From positions 3,348,731 through 3,412,730 of the forward strand of contig VXAI01000046.1 in NCBI GenBank assembly GCA_013399305.1: a stretch of 64,000 nucleotides of DNA. The letters run 5' to 3'. Both the position numbers and the translations under genes were made by a program. Below are positions 26,995 through 42,100 of the stretch, piece after piece (position 1 is the first letter of the stretch; the number at the start of each line of letters is the position of its first letter). The notes under the pieces are model-generated. The model was not told the origin of the DNA, made no database searches, and saw nothing but the letters and a program-made list of their open reading frames with translations. The DNA comes from Rostratula benghalensis. Its lineage: Eukaryota; Chordata; Aves; Charadriiformes; Rostratulidae.

Positions 26995-27130
26995 ATGGTA
27001 GCTCTTTCCTTGAAGATCTGTGTCCGCCAATGCAATGTAGTGAAGACAATGCAGTTTGAACCATCCACTGCAGTGTATGATGCCTGTAGAGTTATTCGTG
27101 AACGAGTGCCAGAGGCTCAAACAGGGCAAG
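26995..27130 (+). CDS. TLN2: TLN2 coding exon 1 (residues 1-45, F0)
   Basis: It begins MVALSLKICVRQCNVV and encodes the first strands and helix of the ubiquitin-like F0 domain of the talin head. It ends CAAG|gtgagt one base into codon 46. The extra residues in ICVRQCN compared with talin-1 mark the paralogue. The 2.3 kb intron that follows (27131-29428) holds T-rich runs and no other feature I can support. Confidence 0.97.
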
Positions 27131-30100
27131 GTGAGTTCCTGTATTTGTCCCTAGTCAATTTATTGGCTAAATTGAAAACAAGCCTAGATCCACAGTATTT
27201 TTACACTGTTATGTTCCTTCATTTATCTTTCCGGTGGGAGGGTTTGGTATTTTATTTGAATCATAAGTCTCTGGAGTAAAAGGCACAAAGTCCAAACAGA
27301 TTTTTCTTTTGACAAGTTTTTCTGCAAAGCATACTTTTTTGTGGAACTTGGACTTGTTAAATAAATGGCTTGTTTGCCTGGGTTCCTGAATTTTTTTTTT
27401 ATTTTATTTTATTTTTAACTCCCCTGCTTGGAGAGCAATTTTTGTGGCACAATCTTTTTAAATTAATGTTTGTGGTAATGCGCTCCATTAAAATCTGTGC
27501 CCACTCATTTTTTGCCTCAGCAAAACAAGGGACAACAGGAATTGCAGAAGAATGGCTGGACATCTTAAAAACCTGCAAAGGGAAATGCTTATAACTGGTT
27601 AATAAGTAAAAGCATTGCTGTGCATACCATATTCAGAACACTGCTAAATGTTAGTGAAATTTAACTGTCTCTGTACCTGTTGAGAAAATTGGATGAATGC
27701 AGACTGTGAAATGTGTCATCACTTGGACAAAAGCTCTGGTTTAAATGTAGTCTAAGTTCCCAAATTCAGATTCTTCAGAAGCCTTTGTTACTTTACTGTA
27801 TATAATGCCATTGGAATGTAATTCTTAAATCACATTGAATATTATTTGCTGCTCTCAACCTTTCAAGCTGTTATGAAATTCTTGTCTGAACTGTTAGAAA
27901 AGTTTTCCAGTAATGGACAGTATTACCATTATTTAGAAATGCTTCTCATATGCTGGAGTTCTTGGGAAGTCTAGTTATACAGATTGCATTTTTCAGATGC
28001 AAGGTGTGCATTTTTCCTGTTGTGATGTCTCAAGGCAGTTGGTTTGAACAGATGTTAAATTCGGAGAACTTAAGTAATAAATATCCCTGAACACTGTGAA
28101 CCATGTAGGAAAGCTAGGAACTCTTTCCAGGTTGTACAGTAGGGCTTTTCCTTTGTAACAACACCACAATCACATATAAACTTCAAACTTTATGAAGTTG
28201 AGTGATGAACAGAAATAAGATTACTAATATATTCCCCTTCTTTGTGGCTATTAAAATGCCTGTGTTTGCCTGGTAGTTCAGAAGTCTCACAACTGTACAG
28301 ACTGATCAGACTAGCTCCTGCACAGCAGAAAATGTAGTTGTCCTGCATTATGAGAAACGGTGCATGCTTCATGTCAACAAGCGTGTTCTGGCACAAAGAT
28401 GGCTGTCATGTTAACACACATGTTACATAGCTCCTACTAGGTCATTGCTAGGGTATATCCCCAGAAATGAGTATTAGAGCTGTCTGTGCTTCCTTGGTAA
28501 TTCTGTGCTTTGTGCAAGGCGCTTTGTGCGCTTCCACAAGTCACAACCTATTTGTAAACACAAATTCTAAAATTTTACATAACTGATTCTGTTCTGAATT
28601 TGTTCAGATCTGTATGTACATGTCACTTTTCAGTGGAATTTTTAATTAAGGTCAACAGGAATTTTTTTTATTATTATTTGTTTGGTTTTGGAAGGATTCT
28701 TCCTTGAAAATTTTGTTTCTGTCAGTTATGCTTCTGTTAATTAAGTTTAAGCTCTAATGATCCTTTATTTTGTGTAGTAGCCAAAGCCTGGGTTTGTTGT
28801 TCTAGTGACAATGAGTTTTATTGCTTACTTGTGATTCTGGAAAAAAGACATTGGCATGTGGTTGGCCTGCAATAGATGCAAGTTTTTCCTGAGATTTTTA
28901 TTACGGTTATAATTCTAGAAGCCTTGTATTCTCTAAATGCATAAATCTGAAGCATTTACCAAAAAGATTCTGAGGTTTAGTCTAGTCTGAAGGGTTGAAA
29001 GCAGACAATTTTTTTTTTTTTAAATCGAACTACTGTTTAAAGTAGTGTACCCTGGTTAAGCACAAATTGCTTGTATCTTTGCTTAGTCAATTCCAAGGTG
29101 GGACCTATAAGCATTTTAAAAAAGATAATCTTCAAGACAAATAATTACAAGTACAATACAAATTACACAGTACATGTGACACGTTCTTGCTTCTTGAAGC
29201 TTTTATTCAAGTCTTCTGTGAAGCCTGATCTAACCTCCTGTCTGCTGCTAAGCTAAATATTTTTTTGAAGCACAGAAAATAATGTCTATCCAAGTTCATT
29301 AAGAGCGGAAGGGAAGTGTAATGGAAGGTTAACCATGAAGCTTGAATAACCTTGAAAAAAAAAAAAAAGTTGGCTTTATTAGATTTGATATATTTTTTTA
29401 ACGAGTCTCTGTCTCTTCTGTTCCACAGCCTCTGACTATGGATTGTTCTTGTCAGATGAAGATCCTCGAAAAGGTATATGGCTGGAGGCTGGAAGAACAC
29501 TGGATTATTATATGCTGAGAAATGGGGTATGGTGCAATTCTGTTGCTTCATTCATCAATGCATTTTTAGAAATCTTGTTTCCCAAATAGCAAGAAGAATG
29601 TTTAGCATTTGGAGGGATAGGAGGGTCTTGAGTTAGTTCCTGGAATTGGCCCACTTCTCTTCCTTGCTTGTAATTGTTTTTTTCCTGTGTCTGGCTATGA
29701 CTGTTAGATACTTTGTCTTCATACAACGATTAATAGAAAGAGGGGGGAAAAAAAAAGTTTTGGCATCAGCTTTATATTTGAGGTGGCTTTGACTGTAGTG
29801 TAAGATTGTTTTGTACAAAGGTGATGAGGTCATACTTGTTCACATTGTGGCCAGCTTGACAGAAAGCGTTTCTATCATTTTTAAATGCTAAACTAGTTTT
29901 TGCAGCACAAAGGTGCTATCCTGTCCTGTCTAGATTTTGGTCTTGCCAGTCAGGAGAAGTTCTTGAAGGATGACGTTGGCAGAATCAAAAGTAGCCACTT
30001 GTTAAGTTTGTTACATGAATAACTTTGCCTATACTATAACAAAGGAAAAACCCAGCTTGGGGTGTGGGGAGGGAATCCTGTTTCAGGCATCTAAGTTAGT

Positions 30101-33100
30101 GGGTTGGCTTGTGGTGGCTTCCAAAAGCATTTAGAAACAGTATTGTTTACTACTTAGGATATATTGGAGTACAAAAAGAAACAGAGACCTCAGAAAATAC
30201 GTATGTTGGATGGTTCAGTGAAAACTGTCATGGTGGATGATTCTAAAACAGTTGGTGAATTGCTGGTTACCATTTGCAGCAGGATAGGTAAGTTTTTGGG
30301 ACCCACATACTGACGAATTTGTTTTTCTGCCCTAACTTCACTTTTAGGGTGTTATGTGCATTACTGGCTAGAAATTGGCACAAAAAAAAAAAAGTGAAGT
30401 TGTTATCAGTTAACAATTACTAAACACTTTTTTTGAAATCTGTTTTCCATGTTTTATGAAAGTCAGTAGAGATTTAGCTATATCCTTGAACTTCACTATT
30501 TAGCAAGTGAGGGCACAAAGTTACCTGACAGCACAGTTATTTTTTCTTATTTTAATTTACCTTTTACATTCTCTTTCCTGCAACATAGTAGAGAACTAGA
30601 ACTAAATTTATCCTTAATTTTAATGGGATCAAAGATACATATAGTTAACCTTGGAATATACGTAGACTTAGGGATCTATGTTGTTTTGATAAAGAGTTGA
30701 TCACAATACAGTGTCATTTGTGAAATGACATATGGAAACCATCCAGAGCAGCTGGTCAACAGTGTGTCATATTGGTTATAGTCTGGTTTTGTATTTATCT
30801 CAATAGAGACATTTTGGAACACTAATCCATATTTAACTATAAACATGCATCCAACATGGATTAGTTTAAATCATCTTAAACCCTTGCTTAATTCTCATTT
30901 AGAATTAAAGTGGCCTTAATTTGCTTTAATTTAATTGTAAAATTAATTAAGCGAAATCTAAATAAATCCATTTCAGTTTTGTTTGAGTGTTTCTATGCTG
31001 GATTCTAATGTGCTGTGTAAGGACTTGACATGTTTTCATGGATGTGGTCATGTAGGTGAGCTTTTAATTTGTTTTGCTCTGTGATATAAACATGGTTTAC
31101 CAAGTACTGGGAAAAAACAAGCAGAACAAAGAAATAAGAACTACTAAGTACATGTGCTAAATACTGTGAACTGAATTTTGATTTATTTTCATGTAAAATT
31201 TATAGGAAGACTTGAGTCTTAAAACTCTGAACCCTCCCCCACATTTCACATGGTTTCTATTCCTCAGTCTTCTTTTTACATTTCGTTTACAGGTCGTGGG
31301 CAAGCTGAAATTACTCAGTTCTCACAAAGCAATTGTAGGCATCCATGAAAGGAAATTTACTATGGTGTGTCTCCATTCTGGAATTTACTGCTCTTTTAAA
31401 TTCCATCATGTTTTTAAACTGGCAGCTTCTCTTGGTAAACAAACAAACAAAAAAATCACAACTTACTGTCTTTCTGAAAGTGGCAAATGCAGCATATGAC
31501 AAAAGAACGATGTATTGAAGGAAAATGCCAAATATAAAAGAGATGTCTTGAATGCAGAAGTCGTGGATTATCCTTGGGGTCTCCTCCATAAACTATTTTA
31601 GCATTTCATCTGGAATATCCTTACTATACTTGAAATTGATCACTGGTGTTGTTAATGTATGGAAAAGAATATTTCACCTGTCCTAAAATATATTAAAGCT
31701 CTTTACCGTTACAAACCCTGAATTTATTTATAATTCCAGGAATAACAAATTACGAGGAATATTCCTTAATCCAGGAATGCATTGAAGAGAAGAAAGAGGA
31801 GGGTACAGGAACGCTTAAGAAAGACAGAACATTGTTGCGTGATGAAAGAAAAATGGAAAAATTGAAGGCAAAGCTTCATACAGATGATGATTGTGAGTAG
31901 TGTATTCCAGGAGAATTCTTTGATTACTAGCTATCCATGGCATAGTACAAGAAGGCCACAGAGGAATGCATTTTTAGATTCTTCAGTGTGTCTCAGTTGA
32001 TCCCTACCTGTATCTTTATATACAGTGTTTGCTGCTACAGAGTGCTTCTTAAATCAGTTAAATGGACAAGTTGTTGTGTCAATCTGTGAAAGTGTGCAGA
32101 TGTTTTGAAGTGGGTTTAGTTACTTTTTTGGTAGGGGAGTTGTAACTTAAGTGTAAAGGGTCGTTTCCATAATGATCTTTCTATTCCCTTCATTGAAGTT
32201 ACATATTTAAATATTGATGCCTACAGAAGGCCATCAAAAGGTAGTTTTGTCTTTGAAGGTATAAATTTTAAGTGTGAATGGAATTTGCTGAAGAAGTAGA
32301 ACAGCGTTGAATATGTTTTATGTGTCATGAGAAGTCATGAGAACCATTTCTTCTACGATTAACTGTGACTGGCAGGAAGATGTTTTAAAATTGTATTCAG
32401 AGATAAGAAAAGTAAACAGAACAATTGGTTTTAGGAGGAAAATGTGGTACAGTTGAATTTTGCAATGAAGCTTTGAAGATATAAATTTAGCATTCAAATG
32501 TTACTATATTTGTTTCTTCAATAATACCAATGCTGTTTTATGCTATAGTAAATTCTTGTTTCTCAGCAGTGCTGCTGTTCAATTCTCATTTGTAGCAACC
32601 ATCAACACTGACGGCTAGAAACAGAAATGAAAGCAATATTTTTTGCTGAGTTTTCCCCTACAGTGAAAATACCAATTATCCCACCACAGCTACTAACACT
32701 GGCAACACTGCATATTTAACAATGTGTCTGTCTGTGGTTCTGTTACAGTAAATTGGCTAGATCACAGCCGAACATTTAGGGAACAGGGAGTCGATGAAAA
32801 TGAAACGCTACTGTTGAGACGAAAGTTCTTTTATTCAGACCAGAATGTAGATTCAAGAGATCCTGTTCAGCTGAATTTGCTTTACGTTCAGGTACAGTAT
32901 GTTGAGCAGAAGTTATGTGTTCTACCATGTCTGAAGAAATCTGTGTAGGTTAATAGGAAAAATTCTGTTGCTGAAGTACTCCCCATCTTCTAGAATTCCA
33001 GTTCTGGATGTACTTCCATTTTACTTTTTTGTTTATCTCTTCAGCAGCATGTGAATAATACCAAGGCTTTGCTGATTCTTTTTATTCAAATACTTTCAAC

Positions 33101-36100
33101 CCAATAATAATGGATATTCAACCAGATTCACTGTCTTTCATATCCTTGTCCTGGTTTTCTTAAAATTCATGGATGTCTTCAGTCTTTTTAGTTGTTCTTT
33201 CTAGTTCTTCTCCTCACTCTCTTCTAAAGGTGATTTTTTTTTCTCGATAGGTACAGAATCTCAGGTCACTCTTGCAACCAGCTTTCCACTTTTTATCTCT
33301 TCTGCCTGATTTATGAGAGAGCTTCATCTGCGCTCCCTTTCCAGCCTTCAACCCAGGCAGTGCACAAGGCAGACAGACTTTCTGTTCAAAATGGGCAATA
33401 TCATTAATGCCCAAGCAGTCCCCAGACTGCTAGAGGTACAATACATACCTTAGCAAAGCTAGGAGTTCTATGCAGAAGGTACTATTTAACTGAAGGCTGC
33501 GGTGCAGTTTCCAATAATGTAGTCTGAAAAACGCAGGCTTTTAAACTCCTTTGCTTTATTTTTAAGTAAAAAAAATAAATTGAAAGTTTAATGGAATGTT
33601 AACTGTTATACTTGCAGCTGATTCAAATGGGATTGCTCTAAATTACCTTTTAAAACTCTGAGACAAAAGATAAAGATGGCTTTACTTGTAAGACTGCATT
33701 ACATTTTTGAAGTATTCTAGAAGACCGTGTCGCGCTGAGTTGTTCTCCTGCCACTTAGGTATTTCTTTCAGGCTGGTATTACAAGGTGACGGGATAAACG
33801 TTGCTGTATTGTGTGTATGTACACGAGCATAGATCTGTGTACATACGTGTACCTACAAGAAAGTGTGTATAAATACGTTGTATACCTATATATACAGCAG
33901 AAAATAGGGTGTTGAGTCCTCTTTGGGTGAAAGTTGTTACAATTGTCGTTTCAGTAAGTCTCTGTAGATATTCAGCAGCACCACCACCCCTTTATTTTTT
34001 TTTAAGTCTTAAACACATCCAGAAGGAATAATAAATGTAGTCGAGACAGAAAAAGGTGTTGCTGGATTTTGAGGCTGTGTTAATACTTTCAAGGAATTTC
34101 AGAGATGTACAGTTATTTTGAACGTCTCTAACATGTCTCTGTTTACCTCCTACAGGCTCGTGATGACATTCTGAATGGTTCCCATCCTGTCTCCTTTGAG
34201 AAGGCCTGTGAGTTTGGAGGCTTTCAAGCACAGATCCAGTTTGGACCTCATGTAGAACACAAACACAAACCTGGATTTTTAGAGTAAACACTTCTAACTT
34301 CTAAATTTGAGTGACCTCAGATGTAACTAATGTTGAGTTGTTACAGACTAAATGCATTGTGGTACTCGTAAGAAGAGGTAATCAGATGGAGTATGTTTTG
34401 TGTAGCAATCTCCCTGTGAAAGGAGCCTTATTGCACAAAATCAACAATTCCAGTTGATAAGGAGACCTTTGGTAGTCGCTTATTAGGCAGCACAGGGCAC
34501 CAGCTCCCCCCAGGGTGCCAGTTAAATACATAGTTGGATTCCCTAACCACCTAGTCATGTAAGAGAACTGGGATTTTGTTGTTCCTTAGAAGTCTGCTTC
34601 TACCTGCATGTAGTCATGCCATGTGTGAATTCAGTGTACATTGTGAGATATCACAGACATTTGATTTGCTAGGAAAATACATGAATGGAAAGATTCTTTA
34701 TCATTTGTGTCAAGTTAATACTGCATGAATGGAGATCTAGAATTAGGCTCTCTGTTTCTGATGTGGACAGGAGTCCTGCTTAGCAGTGACACAACCTTTA
34801 ACCTTTATTGTGATACTAAACTTGCCCTGTTGATAGCAGTAAAGCAAGTTTGTCTGAAGGTTAGATGCCCCATTTTTCTAGCATTTTATATTTTTCTGAT
34901 TGGTTTTCCTGCAATAGAATTAACCAAGGGCTGGAGTCTGAGAAAAAGAAAGGAGGTAAAAGCAAGCTATTTATTGCACAGTCCATCAGGCATTGCCTGC
35001 ATACGAGGCTCATAGATACCTTAATGGTGCATATTTGATTGTTGTACCGTTCCACTGGCTGAGTGCTCAACACTGACTTTGACTCACTGCCTTCCTTTGT
35101 GAGCCTGAGTCTGTTGTTTTTACACTGTAGAGTATTCCTGCAGCAAATTATTAGGGTGTTACCTCATGGCAGCCTAATGTTGTGGCACAGCAATGTTTTC
35201 AAGAGTTAGGTATTCCCAGCAATATTTGGCTGGGAGTTTTTTTAAGTACAGACTTAACCAGCCATTTCAGCAGTTCAGTTGCTTAATTTTTTCTGTTTTT
35301 CTAGGTGATCTAGTTGGTCTTTTTGATATGAAGAANNNNNTTTTCAAGCTCTTATATAATATTGACGGTGGACTGAGACTGCTGGCTGAATGATATTTCC
35401 ATATGTAATGCTAGATAGTTTGAAGTCCATCACAGAATAAAGCCATTACACATATAAAGTGCTTTTTTTTTTTTTTTTAATGCCTAGGAGAAATGGAAAC
35501 GTATAAATAACTGAACAGTATGTTAGAAAGAGAACATTATTCCAGTGGAAATAATTTGGAACAAGAATTTCAAATTTTACAGTCTTTTTATTTTCTTGTT
35601 GAAGTTTTCACTACTATTGTTTTATTTTCATGTAATGGGCTTTGACTGTATTGAGATCAAGCCTTGCAGGTCAGAAAGTGTAATCACTCACTGTCCTGGT
35701 GTATAGTCATTTTCATAAAACGAAGGATTTCTGATTTGGAAGTAATTATCTTTTTGCCCTCTGTAGAGGACCCTCCTCCGGAACCATAAGCCCCTAGTTG
35801 TTGCCTTCTAATTTCAAGTGTACGTGTTTGAGTTAGTATTCTGTGCATCTGACTGTACATAGCCTTTTTGTGAAACCTCGTGCTTTTGTTCTGTGAGTCT
35901 GAAAGAGCCAATTACTCCTGACCCATTATGAACATTATATAGTTTAGATGAGTGCTGATTTTATTTTTCTTTCCTTACTACATGAATGTGTCTTAAGGAA
36001 ATAAGTCCTGTTTTAGCAAGATGTAACTACTGGAGCATTGGAAGAAAGATTAGCAAGGACAGCTGGTTTTACTTTGATTTATATTGCTATAGCTTTATGA

Positions 36101-39100
36101 AAAAAATAAAATTAATGATCTCAATACTGAATGGTATTTTGAGGAAAGCACAAAATCCTGATTTAGTCTTTAGAGTTGTTTGTTGTCTGCAATGGCAGGC
36201 TTTTGTATTGAAAAACAAACAAAAAGTACATTATAACAACAACAAAACAAACTAAAAGACCCCAAGACCACAAACTCGCATTCCCCCCAAAACCCCACAC
36301 AACACTGAAGGAAATCCATCCTTCTCAAGACTTGTAGCTTTCCGTGGTGGTAGGTAGCTCTAGCTTTCATAATGTGCTTGCTTTATTAGGAGGAGATTAT
36401 CCAGTTGTATTTTTCCCTTAATAGTCCAAAGCAGTGTGCTGGGAGTGACCTTGGAAACTAATTATTTTGAACTGTGGAAATTTCTTCAGGCTGAAAATGA
36501 ACTGCTGAATATATAACAAGAGTGGAGTGTATCAGATGGGAAGGTGCAGTCCGTTGTTAAAGCGTGAGGTGGATCTGTCTTGAAGTCGGGGTGATGTTTG
36601 GCTGAGATAAAGGGTTTATTTCATTTTACAGCGAAAAGGTATAGGTGAGGTGTTTAAAGCTTCTTTCTGACAAAACTATCATGGAAGCTTAACTTGCTTA
36701 GTTTACTTTGTATTCTGAGAACCTTTAGTATCTGTGCTACTGAAATTAGGGCTGGTTGTTTATAACTTGGTTATTTAGATAGTGACTGGAATTAAATGTC
36801 CACTTAAATGGCTTTTTGAGTAAACTGCTAGTTTTCTAGCATTTCTTGGAAGACACGAATGAAGAACTTGGTCCTGTACATCAGTAAACCAAAATGCTAC
36901 TGGAAAGAAATACCAGTGTCTGAATTGAAACACAGAGCTGGCTCAAGCTTTGATGTCCCTTTTCTTCCCCTAGACTATGATGACTATAATTTGATACAGA
37001 AGTGAGTCCCTCTGAGCTGCTGAGACACATCATATGGATTAAGAACGGAAAGTGTCCCAGCTATTGTTTACTTCTGATGACCCTTCAAAACATGAAGAAC
37101 TATTACACGGGAATGTAACTGAAGTGTTTTTCTTTATTATGCAAGGTGTCCTCTAGCTCTTATGCTACTTTGCCAGAGTTTTCTTTCATTATATGGGGTT
37201 TTATGTCCATTTTAGGAAGTTTGGGGGACTTAATGCCAATAAATGAGCATGGAAAGCCTCCCTCCTCAAGAAGGCACCATTAACTATATGTTGTTTTGTG
37301 TTTTGTTTTTTCCTAGCCTAAAAGAATTCCTGCCTAAAGAATATACCAAACAAAGAGGGGCTGAAAAGAGAATATTTCAGGTAATTGTGAGGCTGAAAAT
37401 CTCCTATAGTTTCATTTCTGTTACAAAAACAATACACAGAATATGCACCTGTGAAAGCTCGTATATTTCAATTATATAACTATCAGAAAGTCAAGTGTAA
37501 AAGATCTGACAGTGTTTCTTTTCTTTCTTCAGCAGACTTACTGAAGTCTGCACTGATGATTATTCAGTGCTTTGTTGAAGGGCAAAGAGTAAATATTCAA
37601 TATTGTTAACACCTTGTGCTCATTTGCATTGAAATGTAAGGATGTGTATATGTACTAAAGTAGAAGTACATTTAGGAAAATGGTTTGAGTTTCAAGACTT
37701 AATTATTCAATCATTATCTTCAAGTAATGTGGAGTTCTGCTAGCTAATGCTTGAGTTCAGTATTGTGTCTGGGAATAGCACAGTTGTAAAAGACTCAAGC
37801 AGCTGAGTATGTCATGTCCTGATACTATTGGAAGCGCACTTTGAGTTTGAGTACTGTACATGCACTAAATATCTGTGCCTACTGAAATACAAGTTTGTCA
37901 ATAAAATATAAGTTGAAAAAATTGATTAACAACTGAAATGAAGTCATACAGTTTCTGGAAGGATATAACAGTGACTTGTGATCTCAGCTTGGGAGACAAA
38001 TTGAAGAGTAGGAACATGTCACATACTTTCCTATGTCTGTTACACTCCTAGTCCGGGGACTCTTTAAGTCAGTATTCTGTTTTGTCTGGAGCTTGTAGTA
38101 CTTTCCTGTAGATGAGGATGTCTAACAGGTTTCTGTGTACCTGTAGTATGTGGCAGTGGTGTTGCAGTTTAAGCCAAAAAGGATTCATTCACTTCTGAGT
38201 GTCACTGGAATGCTATTCATAGCATGTGAATCTTGACTATGTCAGATATGATCTGTGAGTAGTTTCAGTCACTACGTGCTCCAGTACGTGGACAAGAAGT
38301 TCATCAGTGAGGACACTGTTGCTGGGCAAAGATAAAATAACAAGATGGAATAAGCAAACTGTCTTGAAAAAAACCCGCTATTTCCCCAAGTTTACAAAAT
38401 GGAGTTTGACAGGTGATTTTCACCAAATATTTCATCTGCAGTGACTACATTTGGGCTCCTTGCTCTTTTGGGGTCCTGGTTGTGTTCTATGTGCTGAACT
38501 TAATAGATGAATTGGTCTATGTCCTTGGTATGCAAAAGGGTCTTTTGGAGTTGTAGTTGTTCCTCCCAGTGCTCCTCTGTGGAATGTTGTCAAGATGGTA
38601 ACTTACGGGAGTGGAAAAGTGTTTCCCATGTTCTTGGTGCTCCCCCTGTTGCCAACAGTCAGCATGAAAGAGGTGGTAACCAGCCATTCAGAAGAATGTG
38701 AGGGGAAGATGGGGTGTGACAGGGAAATCCCACAAGCAGTATTTAAATAGCAGGACATTTGCAAGGAAGGATTATCAGCAGAATAATCAGGTCTGGGCTA
38801 GGAGGGAAGATTCTGAGATGAAGTTGGAATAGGTAATGTTGATAGTAGTCATTACTTACAGGTAATAAAGGTTATTAGTGAATATATTGTTTCAATAATA
38901 AATAGAAATTGAGGTACAACATTGTCCGATGTGGGGAATTAAAGGATACAGTCTTGCTGACTTTTTTGTTAGTATTTTTTCAAATAATCTAGTTGTAATG
39001 ATTCTTAACTGAGCATCCTCAAACAGATAAGAGCTATATCCTTTTTCTTTTGTTTATTTGTTTCCAGAAAGTATAGTTTTTGCCTAAGTGATACCGAACT

Positions 39101-42100
39101 CTCATTACAGGAGCACAAAAACTGTGGTGAGATGACTGAAATAGAAGCCAAAGTGAAGTATGTGAAGCTAGCTCGTTCCCTGAGGACCTATGGAGTGTCA
39201 TTTTTTCTTGTTAAGGTAATGTAGATCTTGCTGACCATATTGCATGGTAGGTTATGTATTACCTCAGATTCTGCACTAAGTGAAGGTCAAAGATATTCTT
39301 TCAGCCTTCTTTCTGAAAGCAGGGCTGGAAAAAAAGTGTCAATTACTGCATGAGACATACATTCTGCCTCCAGAAAGGAAGTTGAGTCTGTCATGATTTA
39401 AATTCTTTAAACTGGCATTTCTTCTGGTTTTTTGATTGCCAGCAAGGTCTGTCTTCAGGAAAACAATTACAATGAACACATAGGTTGTTCTTGGTTGATG
39501 CTAATATAGTTTGCATGCTGAAAAACTCCATCTGAAGAACAACTTCATTGGCTGCATGATTAATTTCTATCAGTCCTTACAGTAAAACAGGTCATGGTCT
39601 TAAGACTGTGGAAACAATTTGGTACCAATATACTGATGTTCTGCTGTAAAAGTGGGACTGAAGCATTAGTGCCCTAGTATTCAGTAACCAATGGCATAGA
39701 AGAGCTAAACTTAGGCAATGCTTTCATTCTGAGGTTCCCACAGCTACAGTATGGAATCTTTGCAGGTAGCTGAATATCACAGAATCACACAATGGTTACA
39801 GTTGGAAGGGACCTCCAGAATCCCTGGAGGAGGGAGAAGCAGGAGTGACTTCTGCACAGTAAAGATCTGGTAAAGATCGAAAATTGCTGTCTGTGACCAG
39901 ACAGACTGAGTCTGGAGTTTTAAGTTGCCCTTGTGTGCATGCCAGTTTCTTCTCTTTCTCAGTATACTCCATCTTGCTTTTCTTCCCTGCGAAGCTCCAT
40001 TTGAATGAAAAATAATCTTTCACATATTATAGGAAAAAATGAAAGGCAAAAATAAGCTGGTACCTCGGTTACTGGGTGTAACCAAAGACTCAGTGATGCG
40101 TGTGGATGAGAAGACCAAAGAAGTGTTGCAGGAATGGCCACTGACAACAGTGAAACGCTGGGCTGCCTCACCAAAAAGCTTCACTCTGGTAACCTTTTCA
40201 TATATGTTCAGAAGAAGAGGGAGCTACATGTCAAGGAGAAATGGACTTAGAACAGTTACACTAAAGAAACTTGTTCTATCTGTAATTTTCTAGCATTATA
40301 TGGAGTCATCGTGTCATAAACTAATATACACCAGTACATTGGTGTCTGGGGTAAATCTGTATTTTGATGTTTCTAGACAGACCACTTCCCCAAAAGTACT
40401 GTTAAAAATCTTTTCAAAATACACTGGTTAAATACATTCTGTGCCTAACCACTGAAATAGTTAAGGAAACATTGTTTTTCACCCCTGCTTACACCCTTAT
40501 GGTGCTTGCCAATCAAAATGCACATTGTGATTTGGAGGATGTGATTTTTTTTGATGGTTTATTAATACACTTGATGATTACAGATTTCAAGAAGTAGGAA
40601 TGTGAAGTTTCGTTAATGCTTTGGTCCATAAGAGATCACTGCAAAAATAGTATTTGGAATATGAAAAGGTTGTTTAAAGTGGTGGAGAAAGAGATGGTGG
40701 CTAGAAGAGTACATTCACTTTAAATGAACCGAGTGCATCTAAGTTCCAATTGCCTGGGTGAATATGCTTTACAATGAAGTTCTAAAGACTTTTTTCCAGC
40801 CTTCAGTGATTGAGTCTGATGAAGTCCAAGTATCTCTTGGTCCTCACCATCTCTGATTAAGCTGCAAGAGAAAGCATCCTTCCCCTCTCCTCTCTAACCT
40901 CCCCATTCTAAACCCCCTGTATTGTTGGGGTTTAGAATCTTGGAGAGGTTTCATTTATTGTGGAATATAATAAAATATCTGTATGAACAATTTTAATATT
41001 TGAATTATATCATTCATATTTGGTACTGTTTCCTCATTTAGTACTTTCTGTTTTCAAATATGATTTTGTGTTTTGTTTTTTTTCTCTTCAGGATTTTGGT
41101 GAATATCAGGAAAGCTATTACTCAGTACAGACGACCGAAGGAGAACAGATCTCTCAATTAATTGCAGGTTACATTGATATCATCCTGAAGAAGGTATAGT
41201 ATTAGGATGACATGGGGTAAAAATGCAGTACAAATCACTGTACAGCAGTGGAAAATCTCAGAAGTGTGCAAGTGTTGTATCTTAAGTTTTGATGTTACTG
41301 ATTTTGACCTTCAAGTAATATAAGCTCTCTCTCTTTAACTTAGTGGGTGTTTCTGGAAAATATCAAGGCTGTTGACTGTAGGGGTAGTATGGTTTGGGCT
41401 CAGTACAGTATGCTTGGGCTTAGTTTTTTCTGTCTGGAAGGAGAACTGCTGGCTATGAATGTACCCAGAAAAGAGTTCAAAGCTTCAACAATGGGTTTTA
41501 AGCTGTGAACTGAAGTGGTGAATTGAGTGGGTAGAAATGATCCTGTGGAAGCAGCATTTAAAACTACATTAAGGATTACACAATAATTGTCCAGCAGCTA
41601 TTGTATATATTTTATCAAAACTGACAGAGGTTTACGGAAAACTTTAAAAAAAATTAAATAATCATTCTATTGCTTTAAAAGTTCTGTGATCAGTAAAGCA
41701 AAGAAATACATCTCACTTATGTAGAGCGGCAGGCAAAATCTGTGTTTGTGAAGAGGCCAGACTGTCTTGAAACTTGATTTTACAATGTGTGCCTGGCAGG
41801 AGAGGGGAGAGGCTAATATGCATCTCCAGCATTCTAAATATTTCCAAGTAAATAACTATGAGAAAAAAAATGAGTTTTGCAGAGAAATGTGGAGCTGAAT
41901 GGTCATACTCTAAGGCTGTTGTATAGAAAACAGAGGTGCTTAAAATAGACTGGTTGCTCCTTTACATATTTTTACTTGACTTAGGCTTAACAAAAATACA
42001 TTATGATTTGCTGTAATAGAGTTTAATAGTAAAAAAATGACAGAAAGCTAAGCAGTTCAGGAGAATTTATTGCCTTTGTGCATGTGAACAGTGTAGGATG

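Noticed and set aside
29207..29551. 114-codon minus-strand open frame over TLN2 exon 2
   Set aside because: Shadow of the real exon on the + strand.
34280..34288. Apparent stop codon (GAG TAA) ending the talin frame in exon 6
   Set aside because: The TAA is part of the donor gtaaac. Splicing GA to C of exon 7 restores Asp263 and the conserved sequence.
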